Positions 34,967 to 43,104 of a DNA stretch of 64,000 bases are shown in pieces; within the stretch, counting starts at the first letter, position 1, and each line of letters begins with the position of its first letter. Under the pieces are notes generated by a model. That model worked only from the letters and a program-made list of their open reading frames with translations, searched no databases and was not told the origin of the DNA. The translations under genes and the position numbers were made by a program. Source of the stretch: Hymenobacter sp. CRA2 (GTDB lineage: Bacteria > Bacteroidota > Bacteroidia > Cytophagales > Hymenobacteraceae); the NCBI RefSeq assembly GCF_002007105.1, contig NZ_MVBC01000002.1:434001-498000 (forward strand). Direction: 5' to 3'.

Positions 34967-35707
34967 ATGATTGACAATCTTCCCCCGCAGCTCCAGCTGT
35001 TGGTGCGCGAATACGGCCAGAATACCTACCAGCTGGCCCAAACGCTGCTCACGCTGGAAGACCGCGCCGAGCGCACCAAGCGCGCCCACCAGATTGTGCA
35101 GCTGATGTTCCGCCTCAACCCCGGGGTGCGCGAGCAGCAGGATTACCAGCACAAGCTCTGGAACCACCTCTACGCCATGACCGGCAACCAGCTGGACGTG
35201 GACGCTCCCTTCCCGCTCACCGGCCTCGACCAGTTCACGCGCCGCCCCGAGCGCATGGCTTACCCCACCAAAGGCCCCAAGCTGCGCCCCTACGGCAAAA
35301 ACGTGGAGGAGCTGGTTGCCAAGGCCATTGCGTTGGAAGACACCACGGCCCGCGAGCAGGCCGCCATTAGCATCGGCCGGGTAATGAAGTTCCTGCACCG
35401 CATGCACAGCAAGGACATCCCAAAGGACGTGACCATCATCCGTCACCTGAAGGATTTGTCGGCTGGCAAGCTGGTACTCGATCAAGCACAGGTAGACGCG
35501 GCCGGCGGTTTCGATACCATGACCGGCTCGGCCAGCCAGGGCAGCGGTGGCGGAGGCCGCGCTAGCCAGGGCGCCTTCGTGGTACCGCAGCCGCGCGCCG
35601 AGCGCGAGCAACGCCGCGGTGGCGGTGGTGGCGGCGGTAAAAACGAACGCCGCGACAAGCGCCGGGGCAAAAAAGGAGGACGCGAACAGCAACAACCGCC
35701 GCAGTAA
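34967..35707 (+). CDS. DUF4290 family protein
   Basis: A 246-residue protein found upstream of murA in many Bacteroidota. The first ~185 residues are the helical DUF4290 domain (LPPQLQLLVREYGQNTYQLA, IVQLMFRLNPGVREQQDYQH, LWNHLYAM, GRVMKFLHRMHSKDIPKDVT). The last ~60 residues are a Gly/Arg/Lys-rich low-complexity tail (RRGGGGGGGKNERRDKRRGK), which suggests nucleic-acid or ribosome contact (inference). It is 112 bp upstream of murA and very likely in the same operon. Function unknown. Confidence 0.88.
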   Translation: MIDNLPPQLQLLVREYGQNTYQLAQTLLTLEDRAERTKRAHQIVQLMFRLNPGVREQQDYQHKLWNHLYAMTGNQLDVDAPFPLTGLDQFTRRPERMAYPTKGPKLRPYGKNVEELVAKAIALEDTTAREQAAISIGRVMKFLHRMHSKDIPKDVTIIRHLKDLSAGKLVLDQAQVDAAGGFDTMTGSASQGSGGGGRASQGAFVVPQPRAEREQRRGGGGGGGKNERRDKRRGKKGGREQQQPPQ

Positions 35708-35714
35708 TTTTTTA

Positions 35715-35800
35715 GACGTGAGTAGTGAGACACGAGAAGTGAGATGAATGCTCTACCGAGTTGGGCTTCTGTCTCCCTCTCATGTCTCACTACTCACGTC
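35715..35800. repeat. 18-bp inverted repeat ending 19 bp before murA
   Basis: GACGTGAGTAGTGAGACA (35715-35732) pairs perfectly with TGTCTCACTACTCACGTC (35783-35800). A partial second copy of GAGAAGTGAGA / CTCATAGACTC surrounds it. The pyrimidine-rich arm is next to the start codon, as at accC. Confidence 0.75.
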
Positions 35801-35819
35801 TCATAGACTCTGTTCCAGA

Positions 35820-37130
35820 ATGGCAGCAGCTTTTGAAGTAATCGGCGGGAAACCGCTACGCGGCGAGATTGTGCCGCAGGGGGCCAAAAACGAGGCCCTG
35901 CAAATCCTTTGTGCCGTGCTCCTGACCGCGGAGCCCGTCACCATCTCCAACATCCCGGACATCCGCGACGTCAACAAGCTCATCGAGCTGCTCGGCAGCA
36001 TGGGCGTGAAGGTGGAACGGCTCAGCCAGGACACCTACCGCTTCCAGGCCGACGAAGTCAACCTCGACTACCTCGACACGGCGGAGTTTGTAAAGCAGGC
36101 GCGCGAGCTGCGCGGCTCGGTGATGATCCTGGGCCCGATGCTGGCCCGCTACGGCAAGTGCCAGCTGCCCAAGCCGGGTGGGGACAAAATCGGCCGCCGC
36201 CCGCTGGACACCCACTTTTTGGGTCTGCAGAAGCTCGGTGGCGAGCTGACCGTGGAAGGAACCGACTTCTACAAGATGGCTGCTCCGAACGGGCTGCGCG
36301 GCGCGTACATGCTGCTGGACGAGGCCTCGGTAACGGGCACCGCCAACATCGTGATGGGCGCCGTACTGGCGGAGGGCACCACCACCATCTACAACGCGGC
36401 CTGCGAGCCGTACCTGCAGCAGCTCTGCAAGATGATGGTGCGCATGGGCGCCAGCATTCAGGGCATCGGCTCCAACCTGCTCGTCATCGAGGGCGTGAAA
36501 ACCCTGGGCGGCACCGAGCACCGCATGCTGCCCGATATGATTGAAATCGGCTCCTTCATCGGCCTGGCCGCCATGACGGGTTCCGAAATTACCATCAAGG
36601 ACTGCGCCATCCCCGAGCTGGGGCTGATTCCGGATACCTTCCGCAAGCTGGGCATCAAGCTGGAATTCCGCGGCGACGACATCTACGTGCCGGCTCAGGA
36701 CCGCTACGAAATTGCCACTTACCTCGACGGCTCCATCCTGACGGTGTCGGACCACACCTGGCCCGGCTTCACGCCCGACCTGCTGAGCATCGTGCTGGTG
36801 GTGGCCACCCAGGCCAAGGGCACCGTACTGATTCACCAGAAGATGTTCGAGTCGCGCCTGTTCTTTGTGGACAAGCTCATCGACATGGGCGCGCAGATTA
36901 CCCTCTGCGACCCGCACCGCGCCATCGTCATCGGCCTGGACAAGCACCACGCCCTGCGCGGCATCACCATGACCTCGCCCGACATTCGCGCCGGCGTGGC
37001 TCTGCTGATTGCCGCCCTCTCGGCCGAGGGTACGAGCAAGATTCTAAACATTGAGCAGATTGACCGCGGCTACCAGAATATCGAAGGCCGTCTGCAGGCC
37101 CTCGGCGCCCAAATCAAGCGCATCGGGTAA
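35820..37130 (+). CDS. murA: UDP-N-acetylglucosamine 1-carboxyvinyltransferase with Asp at the fosfomycin site
   Basis: A 436-residue MurA from the ATG at 35820 (MAAAFEVIGGKPLRGEIVPQ). It has GAKNEALQILCAVLLTAEPV near the N-terminus, and RGSVMILGPMLARYG. The catalytic loop reads KPGGDKIGRRPLDTHF: Asp122 is where E. coli has Cys115 (PGGCTIGARP). The C-to-D change keeps enolpyruvyl transfer but prevents covalent attack on fosfomycin, as known for Chlamydia and Mycobacterium. It makes UDP-GlcNAc-enolpyruvate, the first committed peptidoglycan step. A terminator follows directly. Confidence 0.96.
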   Translation: MAAAFEVIGGKPLRGEIVPQGAKNEALQILCAVLLTAEPVTISNIPDIRDVNKLIELLGSMGVKVERLSQDTYRFQADEVNLDYLDTAEFVKQARELRGSVMILGPMLARYGKCQLPKPGGDKIGRRPLDTHFLGLQKLGGELTVEGTDFYKMAAPNGLRGAYMLLDEASVTGTANIVMGAVLAEGTTTIYNAACEPYLQQLCKMMVRMGASIQGIGSNLLVIEGVKTLGGTEHRMLPDMIEIGSFIGLAAMTGSEITIKDCAIPELGLIPDTFRKLGIKLEFRGDDIYVPAQDRYEIATYLDGSILTVSDHTWPGFTPDLLSIVLVVATQAKGTVLIHQKMFESRLFFVDKLIDMGAQITLCDPHRAIVIGLDKHHALRGITMTSPDIRAGVALLIAALSAEGTSKILNIEQIDRGYQNIEGRLQALGAQIKRIG

Positions 37131-37149
37131 GCTCCGCGTTTAGCCACTG

Positions 37150-37181
37150 AAAGCCCCGCCCCTACCGGCGGGGCTTTTTTT
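37150..37181 (+). terminator. Terminator after murA
   Basis: AAAGCCCCGCC / GGCGGGGCTTT, 11-bp perfect stem, 6-nt loop, T7 run. Confidence 0.88.
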
Positions 37182-37285
37182 GTGCTGATGGAATTCTGGT
37201 GCGCGCTGGGTTACCTGAGGCCAGCGCCGTGCATAAAAGCCAAAGCTGCGCGGCTTTCTTCGCCAACCCAACCCCTTCATTTCTG

Positions 37286-38161
37286 ATGAAACGCCTGTTG
37301 TATCCGGCCCTACTCGGGCTGGCCCTGGCGGGGTGCGCCCAAGCCGAAAAGGACGACCGCGCCGCTGCCCAAGAAACGGAATCTTCGACTGTGCAACCCG
37401 GCTCCGGCGCGGCCACCTCGTACCCTTCGCCCGCTGCCACTTCCGGACTACCTGCGCAAACGGCGGGTTTGACCCAACACCCCGCCAACCGCAGCGTCAT
37501 CTACCACGGCGAGATGAGCCTGCGCGTGGACGACTTCGAGCAGGCCACCGACCGGCTCGAAGCCCTACTCAACCGCCACGGAGCCGTGCTTGGCACCGCC
37601 CACGAAACCCGCGCTAACGGCCAGCACCAGCAGAACCTGACCATCAAGGTGAAGCCGGAGCAGTTTCGGGCCCTGGTGTCGGCCATCGGCAAGCTCGGGC
37701 GCATCGAGCGCAAAGACGTGGAATCGTCGGACGTAACGGCCGACCTGCTGGCCGCCCGCGACTCGGCGTCCGCCAAACAAACGGCGGCGACCCGCGCCCG
37801 GCAGCAGGCTGCGGCTACCCCCGGTCGGTCTGCCGAGCTGACGACCCGCGCCGGCCAATTGCAGGAAGCTGCGGAAGATGCCCGCGCCATTGCCAAATCC
37901 CTCGGAGTGCAAACCCAATGGGCCACCCTCACCCTGCACCTGTATCAGCTGGTGCCGGACGAAGAAACCACTGAGCCGCTGCCCGCCTACGGGCCGCAGT
38001 TTGCGGCGGCCTTTGTGCGCGGTGGCAGCGCCCTGCTCAGCACCCTGGTAGTACTCACGAATATCTGGCCCCTGGCGCTGCTGGGTGGCGTAAGCTACTG
38101 GGCGATGCGGCGCTGGCGACGAGTGGCTTCTCCGGCCCGGTCTGAACAGCCCGGCGCGTAA
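37286..38161 (+). CDS. DUF4349 lipoprotein (first of two)
   Basis: A 291-residue protein from the ATG at 37286. It has a lipobox (MKRLLYPALLGLALAGCAQA), a Ser/Ala-rich stretch to about residue 70, then the DUF4349 body (VIYHGEMSLRVDDFEQATDR, QNLTIKVKPEQFRALVSAIG, LGRIERKDVESSDVTADLLA). The central coiled coil is Ala/Gln-rich and lacks the regular heptads of its paralogue. A C-terminal membrane segment (LSTLVVLTNIWPLALLGGVS) ends in a basic tail. It is followed 73 bp later by a paralogue. DUF4349 proteins have no established role. Confidence 0.85.
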   Translation: MKRLLYPALLGLALAGCAQAEKDDRAAAQETESSTVQPGSGAATSYPSPAATSGLPAQTAGLTQHPANRSVIYHGEMSLRVDDFEQATDRLEALLNRHGAVLGTAHETRANGQHQQNLTIKVKPEQFRALVSAIGKLGRIERKDVESSDVTADLLAARDSASAKQTAATRARQQAAATPGRSAELTTRAGQLQEAAEDARAIAKSLGVQTQWATLTLHLYQLVPDEETTEPLPAYGPQFAAAFVRGGSALLSTLVVLTNIWPLALLGGVSYWAMRRWRRVASPARSEQPGA

Positions 38162-38234
38162 AACCGCGGCTTCTGCAAAAGGAAAAACCCAGCTCGGCGT
38201 TATCCGAAAAAGCTCATCAAATCTGCTTAGCTCA

Positions 38235-39119
38235 ATGAAACAGGTAACAGGAATACTGGTGTGGTTGGGGCTGCTGTTAACTGCCTGCAGCCAGGAAGAA
38301 GGCAACAGCGCGGCGACAAGTGCCAACACGGATGTAGTGCTGGAAGCTCCTGCTCTTGCGGCACCCGTGGCCGACAAAGCCGTGGCCAATGAGCAGGAAG
38401 ATGCCTTGGCCGACGGCTCCTCCGGCTCTCCGGCCGTGCCCATCAGCCCGACGGCCCGGCAATTGATTTACCGGGCCGACGTGGACATCAAAGTGCGCGA
38501 CCTGGCCCGGGCCGCGACACGCGTCGACAGCATCGTGCGGCGCAGCGGCAGCTGGGTGGGCGCGGCCGCCCAAACACGCTCTGATGACGAATGGCGCCAG
38601 GAAATGACCATCCGCGTGCAGCCAGCTAAGTTCGTCGGTCTACTGGCAGGACTATCTACGCTCGGCACCGTGGAGCGCAAGGCCCTTACCTCGGAGGACG
38701 TCACAGCTGAGCACGCCGACGTGGCGGCCCGCCTACGCACCAAACGCGCCCTGGAACAACGCTATCTAGGGCTGCTCAAGCAGGCCAAGAAGGTTAGCGA
38801 GGTGCTGGAAATCGAAGCTAAAATCGGCGAGGTACGCGAAGAAATCGAGTCAGCCGAAAGCCGCTTCAAGGCCCTGAACGACCAAGTAGCCTACTCTACC
38901 ATCACCCTGAAACTGTACCAGCCGCTGGCTTTGCCCACGCCGGATGCGCCGGTGCTCAGCTTCGGCAGCCGCGTGGCCGAAGCCTTCTACGGCGGCTGGC
39001 AGTTCGTCACCAGCCTGGTTATCGGCCTGATTTATCTCTGGCCGATATGGATTGTGCTGGCGGTGGCCCTGTGGCTGTTGCGCAGCTGGCAGCGCCGCAA
39101 AGTCCGCATCGAAGCGTAG
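38235..39119 (+). CDS. DUF4349 lipoprotein (second of two)
   Basis: A 294-residue paralogue of the preceding gene. Lipobox LLLTACSQ, linker to about 72, DUF4349 body (LIYRADVDIKVRDLARAATR; MTIRVQPAKFVGLLAGLSTL; GTVERKALTSEDVTAEHADV), then a regular coiled coil (VSEVLEIEAKIGEVREEIES) and DQVAYSTITLKLYQP. One membrane segment (VTSLVIGLIYLWPIWIVLAV) is near the C-terminus. This copy has the canonical family sequence, whereas the first has diverged in the coiled coil. The tandem suggests duplication; the two may form a heteromer. Confidence 0.87.
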   Translation: MKQVTGILVWLGLLLTACSQEEGNSAATSANTDVVLEAPALAAPVADKAVANEQEDALADGSSGSPAVPISPTARQLIYRADVDIKVRDLARAATRVDSIVRRSGSWVGAAAQTRSDDEWRQEMTIRVQPAKFVGLLAGLSTLGTVERKALTSEDVTAEHADVAARLRTKRALEQRYLGLLKQAKKVSEVLEIEAKIGEVREEIESAESRFKALNDQVAYSTITLKLYQPLALPTPDAPVLSFGSRVAEAFYGGWQFVTSLVIGLIYLWPIWIVLAVALWLLRSWQRRKVRIEA

Positions 39120-39136
39120 TGGCTCCCTGACGGACA

Positions 39137-39176
39137 GCAAAAGCCCCGCGCCAAGTGCTTGACGCGGGGCTTTTGC
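39137..39176. terminator. Bidirectional terminator between convergent genes
   Basis: GCAAAAGCCCCGCG (39137-39150) / CGCGGGGCTTTTGC (39163-39176), a 14-bp perfect stem with A4 and T4 in the arms, between the DUF4349 gene and the convergent 4-TM protein gene. Confidence 0.85.
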
Positions 39177-39196
39177 TTAACGGGGCAGCTATTTCG

Positions 39197-39532
39197 TTAG
39201 TCGATAATCATATCGACTACGGCCGTTACCAGGGTAAGCACCACGCTGAAAATCAGCGCCGAAATAAAGCCATCCACTTTGAAGCCGGGCAGTATCCAAT
39301 CGGCCAGGAGCACGATAACGGCGTTGATGACGAGCAGAAACAGGCCCAGCGTGAGGATGGTGATGGGGAAGCCCACAAACTTAAGAATCGGCTTGACCAC
39401 GGCGTTGAGCACCCCGAGCACCAGCACCAGCAGCAGCGCGTCGGTGAAGCCGCCGAGGTGGGCGCCGGGCAGCACCTTGGTCAGCACGTAGGCGACGATG
39501 GCGCTGAGGATAAATTTCAGAATGAAGCCCAT
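39197..39532 (-). CDS. Small four-helix membrane protein, PF04020-type (phage holin family)
   Basis: A 111-residue very hydrophobic protein with four membrane segments (GFILKFILSAIVAYVLTKVL; TDALLLVLVLGVLNAVVKPI; FPITILTLGLFLLVINAVIV; LIFSVVLTLVTAVVDMIID). The NAVVKP and PITILTLGLFLLVINA motifs are those of the widespread family labelled four-TMS phage holin. In chromosomes it is not linked to phage and its role is unknown. No phage gene surrounds it. Confidence 0.85.
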   Translation of the reverse strand: MGFILKFILSAIVAYVLTKVLPGAHLGGFTDALLLVLVLGVLNAVVKPILKFVGFPITILTLGLFLLVINAVIVLLADWILPGFKVDGFISALIFSVVLTLVTAVVDMIID

Positions 39533-39621
39533 AACGGGTGCGTTTGGAAGGAGGAGAAAAAAGAAGCCCGCCGGCTCAGCAGTGAACCGACGGGCAACTA
39601 TACGAAAAAGTCGATGCTTGG

Positions 39622-40725
39622 CTACGATTGCGCGGTTTCGATACCAGCAGCCGTTAGCCGGCCCTGCGACACGGCCATCCAGTTGGCCATCTGGTAGAGC
39701 AGGCGGGCACCCACGTTGCCATTCCAGTCGGTGTCGCCGGGAGCTACCTCGTTCAGGTCGCAGCCGATGATCTGCCGGCCCGAGCGCACCACGGCCCGAA
39801 TCAGGTACAGCGCCTCCTCAAACTCCAGCCCGCCGGGTACCGGCGTGCCGGTACCGGGGCACAGCTTGGGGTCCAGCCCGTCGATGTCGAAGCTCAGGTA
39901 CACCTTATGGGGCAGTTGGGCGATAATTTTGCCGCACTGCTTTTTCCAGGATTTCTTCTCGTACATGCCCTCACGCAGGAAGCGGTGGTGGAACATCACC
40001 ACGCGCCCGCCCGACTGGGCAATGACGTCGGCTTCCTGCTGGCACAGGTCGCGGATGCCCACCTGCACCAGCTTTTTCACCTGCGGTAGCTCCAGGGCAT
40101 TGTACATGATGCTGGCGTGCGAGTACCGAAAGCCCTCGTAAGCGGGGCGCAGGTCGCAATGCGCATCAATCTGCAGAATGCCAAATTCCTCGTGGCGCTC
40201 GGCCAGCGCGTGCATGTAGCCCAGCGGCGTGCTGTGGTCGCCGCCGAGTACCACCACGCCCTTGCCGGCGTCGAGGTAAGCACCGGTTTTGGCCTTGAGC
40301 CACTGCAGCAGTGCTTGGCCGCGCTCGGTCACTTTGCCCGTCACGCTGGCAAACTTGCCTGCCGATTCAGCCGGTTGGCCGTCTTCCAGCCAGCCGATGT
40401 AGCCTTCGGCCAACTCGCGCAGCTCCTTGCTTTCGGCTTCCCACTTCTCGTCTACCTCTTCCATAGCCAGGCCCAGCTTCCAGGCGTCGGCGATGTCCGG
40501 ATCGTAGAGGTCGACCTGAGCCGAGGCTTCGGCAATGGCAGCCGGGCCCTGGGCCGTGCCGGCGCGGTAGGATACCGTGACTTCCCACGGCACGGGGACC
40601 ACCACTACCTGGGCTTCATCCGCCGTGAAGGGCAGGCCAAACAGGCCGCCGGAGGTGTCGCCCACGGCATTGGGGTCAAAATTGGCAAGCTTCTGTTGCA
40701 GCGCAAGAACAGTTGGGTCGTGCAT
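39622..40725 (-). CDS. Ureohydrolase (arginase/agmatinase family)
   Basis: A 367-residue enzyme from the ATG at 40725. The two-Mn2+ site is complete: VVLGGDHSTPLG, ILQIDAHCDLRPAYEG, and VYLSFDIDGLDPKLCPGTGT. PGGLEFEEALYLI is also conserved. Its long N-terminus (about 110 residues before the first motif) and an insert at about 100-150 resemble the agmatinase-like group in Bacteroidota rather than classical arginase. Expected reaction: hydrolysis of a guanidino compound to urea plus an amine. Substrate not determined. It starts 37 bp after cheC and may be read through from the chemosensory operon, though a functional link is doubtful. Confidence 0.85.
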   Translation of the reverse strand: MHDPTVLALQQKLANFDPNAVGDTSGGLFGLPFTADEAQVVVVPVPWEVTVSYRAGTAQGPAAIAEASAQVDLYDPDIADAWKLGLAMEEVDEKWEAESKELRELAEGYIGWLEDGQPAESAGKFASVTGKVTERGQALLQWLKAKTGAYLDAGKGVVVLGGDHSTPLGYMHALAERHEEFGILQIDAHCDLRPAYEGFRYSHASIMYNALELPQVKKLVQVGIRDLCQQEADVIAQSGGRVVMFHHRFLREGMYEKKSWKKQCGKIIAQLPHKVYLSFDIDGLDPKLCPGTGTPVPGGLEFEEALYLIRAVVRSGRQIIGCDLNEVAPGDTDWNGNVGARLLYQMANWMAVSQGRLTAAGIETAQS

Positions 40726-40762
40726 GACGAAGGATGGAACGCCCCCCAAAACAAGAACTGCC

Positions 40763-41398
40763 CTAGGCGGGCAGTCCGTTACCGGGCAGGTCGTACGTGC
40801 GAATGATGGTCAGAATTTTGTCGAAGGTCTCCCGGTCAAAGAACAGCATCAGCGGCAGCTCCACGTTGCTGTTCTGATCGGAGAATTGGGTGATGACCGA
40901 GAAAATGAGCGGCTGCATTTTCGGGTGGGTCATCAGCAGCGCGTCCAGCGAGTGAGCCAGGTTGCCCTTGGGCGCCCGCGGCGGTGCACCGTAGATTTTG
41001 GCCTTGAGGATGTTGGCCAGCTGCGTGACGAGGGCGCCGGTGATGATGTTGCTGATTTCGAGCAGCAAGGATTCCTGCATCTCGTTCACCTCCAGCGACT
41101 CCGTCACGTTCATGCGCAGGCATACCTTGGAGAGGCGCTGCACGTGCTGGCCGGAGAAGAACATCAGCGTCGTGCCGTTGAAGTCGCCTTTGATGTCCGA
41201 CTGCACCACCACGTGGCTGGTCTGGTACTTATTGACCAGGTCCAGGATGTCGTTGGCGCGCACCAGCTCCAGGCTGGGCACCTCCAAGAGCACCCGTTCC
41301 TGGGCAATAGCCGCGAACGAATCGGCAGCCCGTGCCAGCCCGATATTCAGGATTTCGCGGATAATGTCCCGTTCCAGATCATTCATGTACAGGTCCAT
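40763..41398 (-). CDS. cheC: CheC-like phosphatase of the chemosensory cluster
   Basis: A 211-residue CheC-family protein. It has two phosphatase motifs of the ExxN type: Glu15/Asn18 in IIREILNIGLARAADSFA, and Glu114/Asn117 in LLLEISNIITGALVTQL. Both are intact, so both active sites may dephosphorylate CheY-P. CheC replaces CheZ in many bacteria, and often pairs with CheD, which is not here. It is the last che gene of the cluster, 68 bp after cheA, followed by the ureohydrolase. Confidence 0.88.
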   Translation of the reverse strand: MDLYMNDLERDIIREILNIGLARAADSFAAIAQERVLLEVPSLELVRANDILDLVNKYQTSHVVVQSDIKGDFNGTTLMFFSGQHVQRLSKVCLRMNVTESLEVNEMQESLLLEISNIITGALVTQLANILKAKIYGAPPRAPKGNLAHSLDALLMTHPKMQPLIFSVITQFSDQNSNVELPLMLFFDRETFDKILTIIRTYDLPGNGLPA

Positions 41399-41466
41399 AC
41401 GGGTGGTTCAGTTAGGAAGCAGGCCGGCGGCAACGCGGCAGCGACCCGAGTTAGGCATTACGAAAA

Positions 41467-43104
41467 TCATGGGCGGCGGGCTAAGAACAAGCGCGTCAGG
41501 GCCGGTACATCGAGTACCAGGCACACCTGCCCGCTGCCGAGTAAGGTGACCCCGCCGAACAAGTCAATCATGTCGAGCGGCTGGCTCACGGGTTTAATCA
41601 CGATGTCCTGCTGGCGCAGGAACCGGTCCACAATCAGCCCCAGTTTGCGGCCGTTGTAGCTGGTGATGATGATGTCCTGCGCCCCGACCAGCTTGGAGCG
41701 GTCGGCCGGCAGCAGGGCGTCGTCATGGTCGGAGAGTAAGTCGGCGAGGCGCACCACCGGAATGTTTTCCGACAGCACCTTCGCCAGCAGCGTGCCGCCC
41801 ACCACGTGCAGCCGGTCCGACTGCAGCGATACGACGGAATCGGTGTGCATCAGGGGCAGGGCGTACGGGTGGCCTTCCAGCTCGAAGAGCAGCGCGCCCT
41901 TCACGGCAATGGAAGTCGGCAGTACCAGCGTGAAGGTGGTACCCGCGCCCAGCTTGGACTCCACGCCGAGCTGCCCGCCGAGCGAGTCAATGGCCAGCTT
42001 CACCACGTCGAGGCCTACGCCACGCCCGGAAATTTCGGTTACCTGCTCCGCGGTCGAGAAGCCGGCTTCAAACAGGAGGGTATATACTTCGGCTTCGCTC
42101 AGGCGGCTGGCCGCGTCGCGCGAGAGTACGCCGCGCTCCACCGCCTTGCGGCGCACGCGCTCCACGTCGATGCCGCGGCCGTCGTCGGTGATGCGGATGA
42201 GCACGTTGTCGCGGTCGGTCTGGGCCGACAGCGTGAGCTGACCGATGGCCGGCTTGCCGGCTTTGGTGCGTTCTTCGGACGTTTCGAGGCCGTGGCCGAT
42301 GGCGTTGCGCACCAAGTGCAGCAACGAATCGGTAATGATCTGCAGGATGTTGCGGTCAATCTGGATATCCTGCCCGCTGATGGTCAGCTCCACCTGCTTC
42401 TGCTCGGCGGAGGCAACGTCGCGCACCACCCGCGGAAACTTGTTGAACAAGGTGCCCACACCTACCAGGCGGGCGTCCATCACGGAGTACTGCAGGTCGT
42501 CGGCCAGGCGGCTCAAATGGGCCGTTACGCTCAGCAGCGTCGGGTCGCCTACCTCCTGCGCCAGCGTCAGCACCCGGTCCCGGTCGATGATCAGCTCCCC
42601 GACGAGGTTGAGCAAGTGGTCCAGCTTCTTGATCGGGATGTACACCAGATCAGACAGCTCCAGCTTACGCGTCGCATCTTCTTCGGAGCCCACTTCCGAG
42701 TCTTCTTCCAGCACCGGCTCTTCCCCGGCAATGACGCGGTCGAGGTTTTCAATCAGCGGCAGGTTTTCGGTCAGGGCCTGATTCGCGCCCACGGTCCGGA
42801 TCATACCGCCCAGCACGTCGATGCCGCTGAAGAGCACGGGCACCATGGAGCCGGCAAACGGCCGCTCCTTGCTGCGGATCTGGCCGAAGATGGTCTCCAT
42901 GCGGTGGGCCACCTCCCCGATTTCGTTGTAGCCCATGGCCCGGGCATTGGCCTTGAGGTTGTGCAGCAGGCGGAATACTTCGTTGAGTGCCGCCTCGTCG
43001 CCGGGCCGTTTTTCCAGCACCGACATGTGCTGGCTCATGGCGTCATAGGCCTCCAGGGCCTCGGCCATAAACAATTCCCGGTATTCCTGTTCGCGCGACT
43101 TCAT
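41467..43104 (-). CDS. cheA: CheA-type histidine kinase lacking a P2 domain
   Basis: A 545-residue CheA. P1/Hpt domain (1-110) has phospho-acceptor His48 in VFRLLHNLKANARAMGY. There is no CheY-binding P2: an acidic linker (EEPVLEEDSEVGSEEDATRK) leads straight into P3 dimerisation (LDHLLNLVGELIIDRDRVL). The P4 ATPase has LLHLVRNAIGHGLE (the usual DHG is GHG), ITDDGRGID and GRGVGLDVVK. P5, a CheW-like domain, is at about 400-540. It should autophosphorylate under control of the poly-HAMP receptor and pass phosphate to CheY. Its ATG overlaps the cheB stop (ATGA), so the two are probably coupled. Confidence 0.94.
   Translation of the reverse strand: MKSREQEYRELFMAEALEAYDAMSQHMSVLEKRPGDEAALNEVFRLLHNLKANARAMGYNEIGEVAHRMETIFGQIRSKERPFAGSMVPVLFSGIDVLGGMIRTVGANQALTENLPLIENLDRVIAGEEPVLEEDSEVGSEEDATRKLELSDLVYIPIKKLDHLLNLVGELIIDRDRVLTLAQEVGDPTLLSVTAHLSRLADDLQYSVMDARLVGVGTLFNKFPRVVRDVASAEQKQVELTISGQDIQIDRNILQIITDSLLHLVRNAIGHGLETSEERTKAGKPAIGQLTLSAQTDRDNVLIRITDDGRGIDVERVRRKAVERGVLSRDAASRLSEAEVYTLLFEAGFSTAEQVTEISGRGVGLDVVKLAIDSLGGQLGVESKLGAGTTFTLVLPTSIAVKGALLFELEGHPYALPLMHTDSVVSLQSDRLHVVGGTLLAKVLSENIPVVRLADLLSDHDDALLPADRSKLVGAQDIIITSYNGRKLGLIVDRFLRQQDIVIKPVSQPLDMIDLFGGVTLLGSGQVCLVLDVPALTRLFLARRP

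Noticed and set aside
39197-39532. Holin family protein as sign of a prophage
   Set aside because: This family is common in chromosomes and no phage gene, integrase or att site is nearby.
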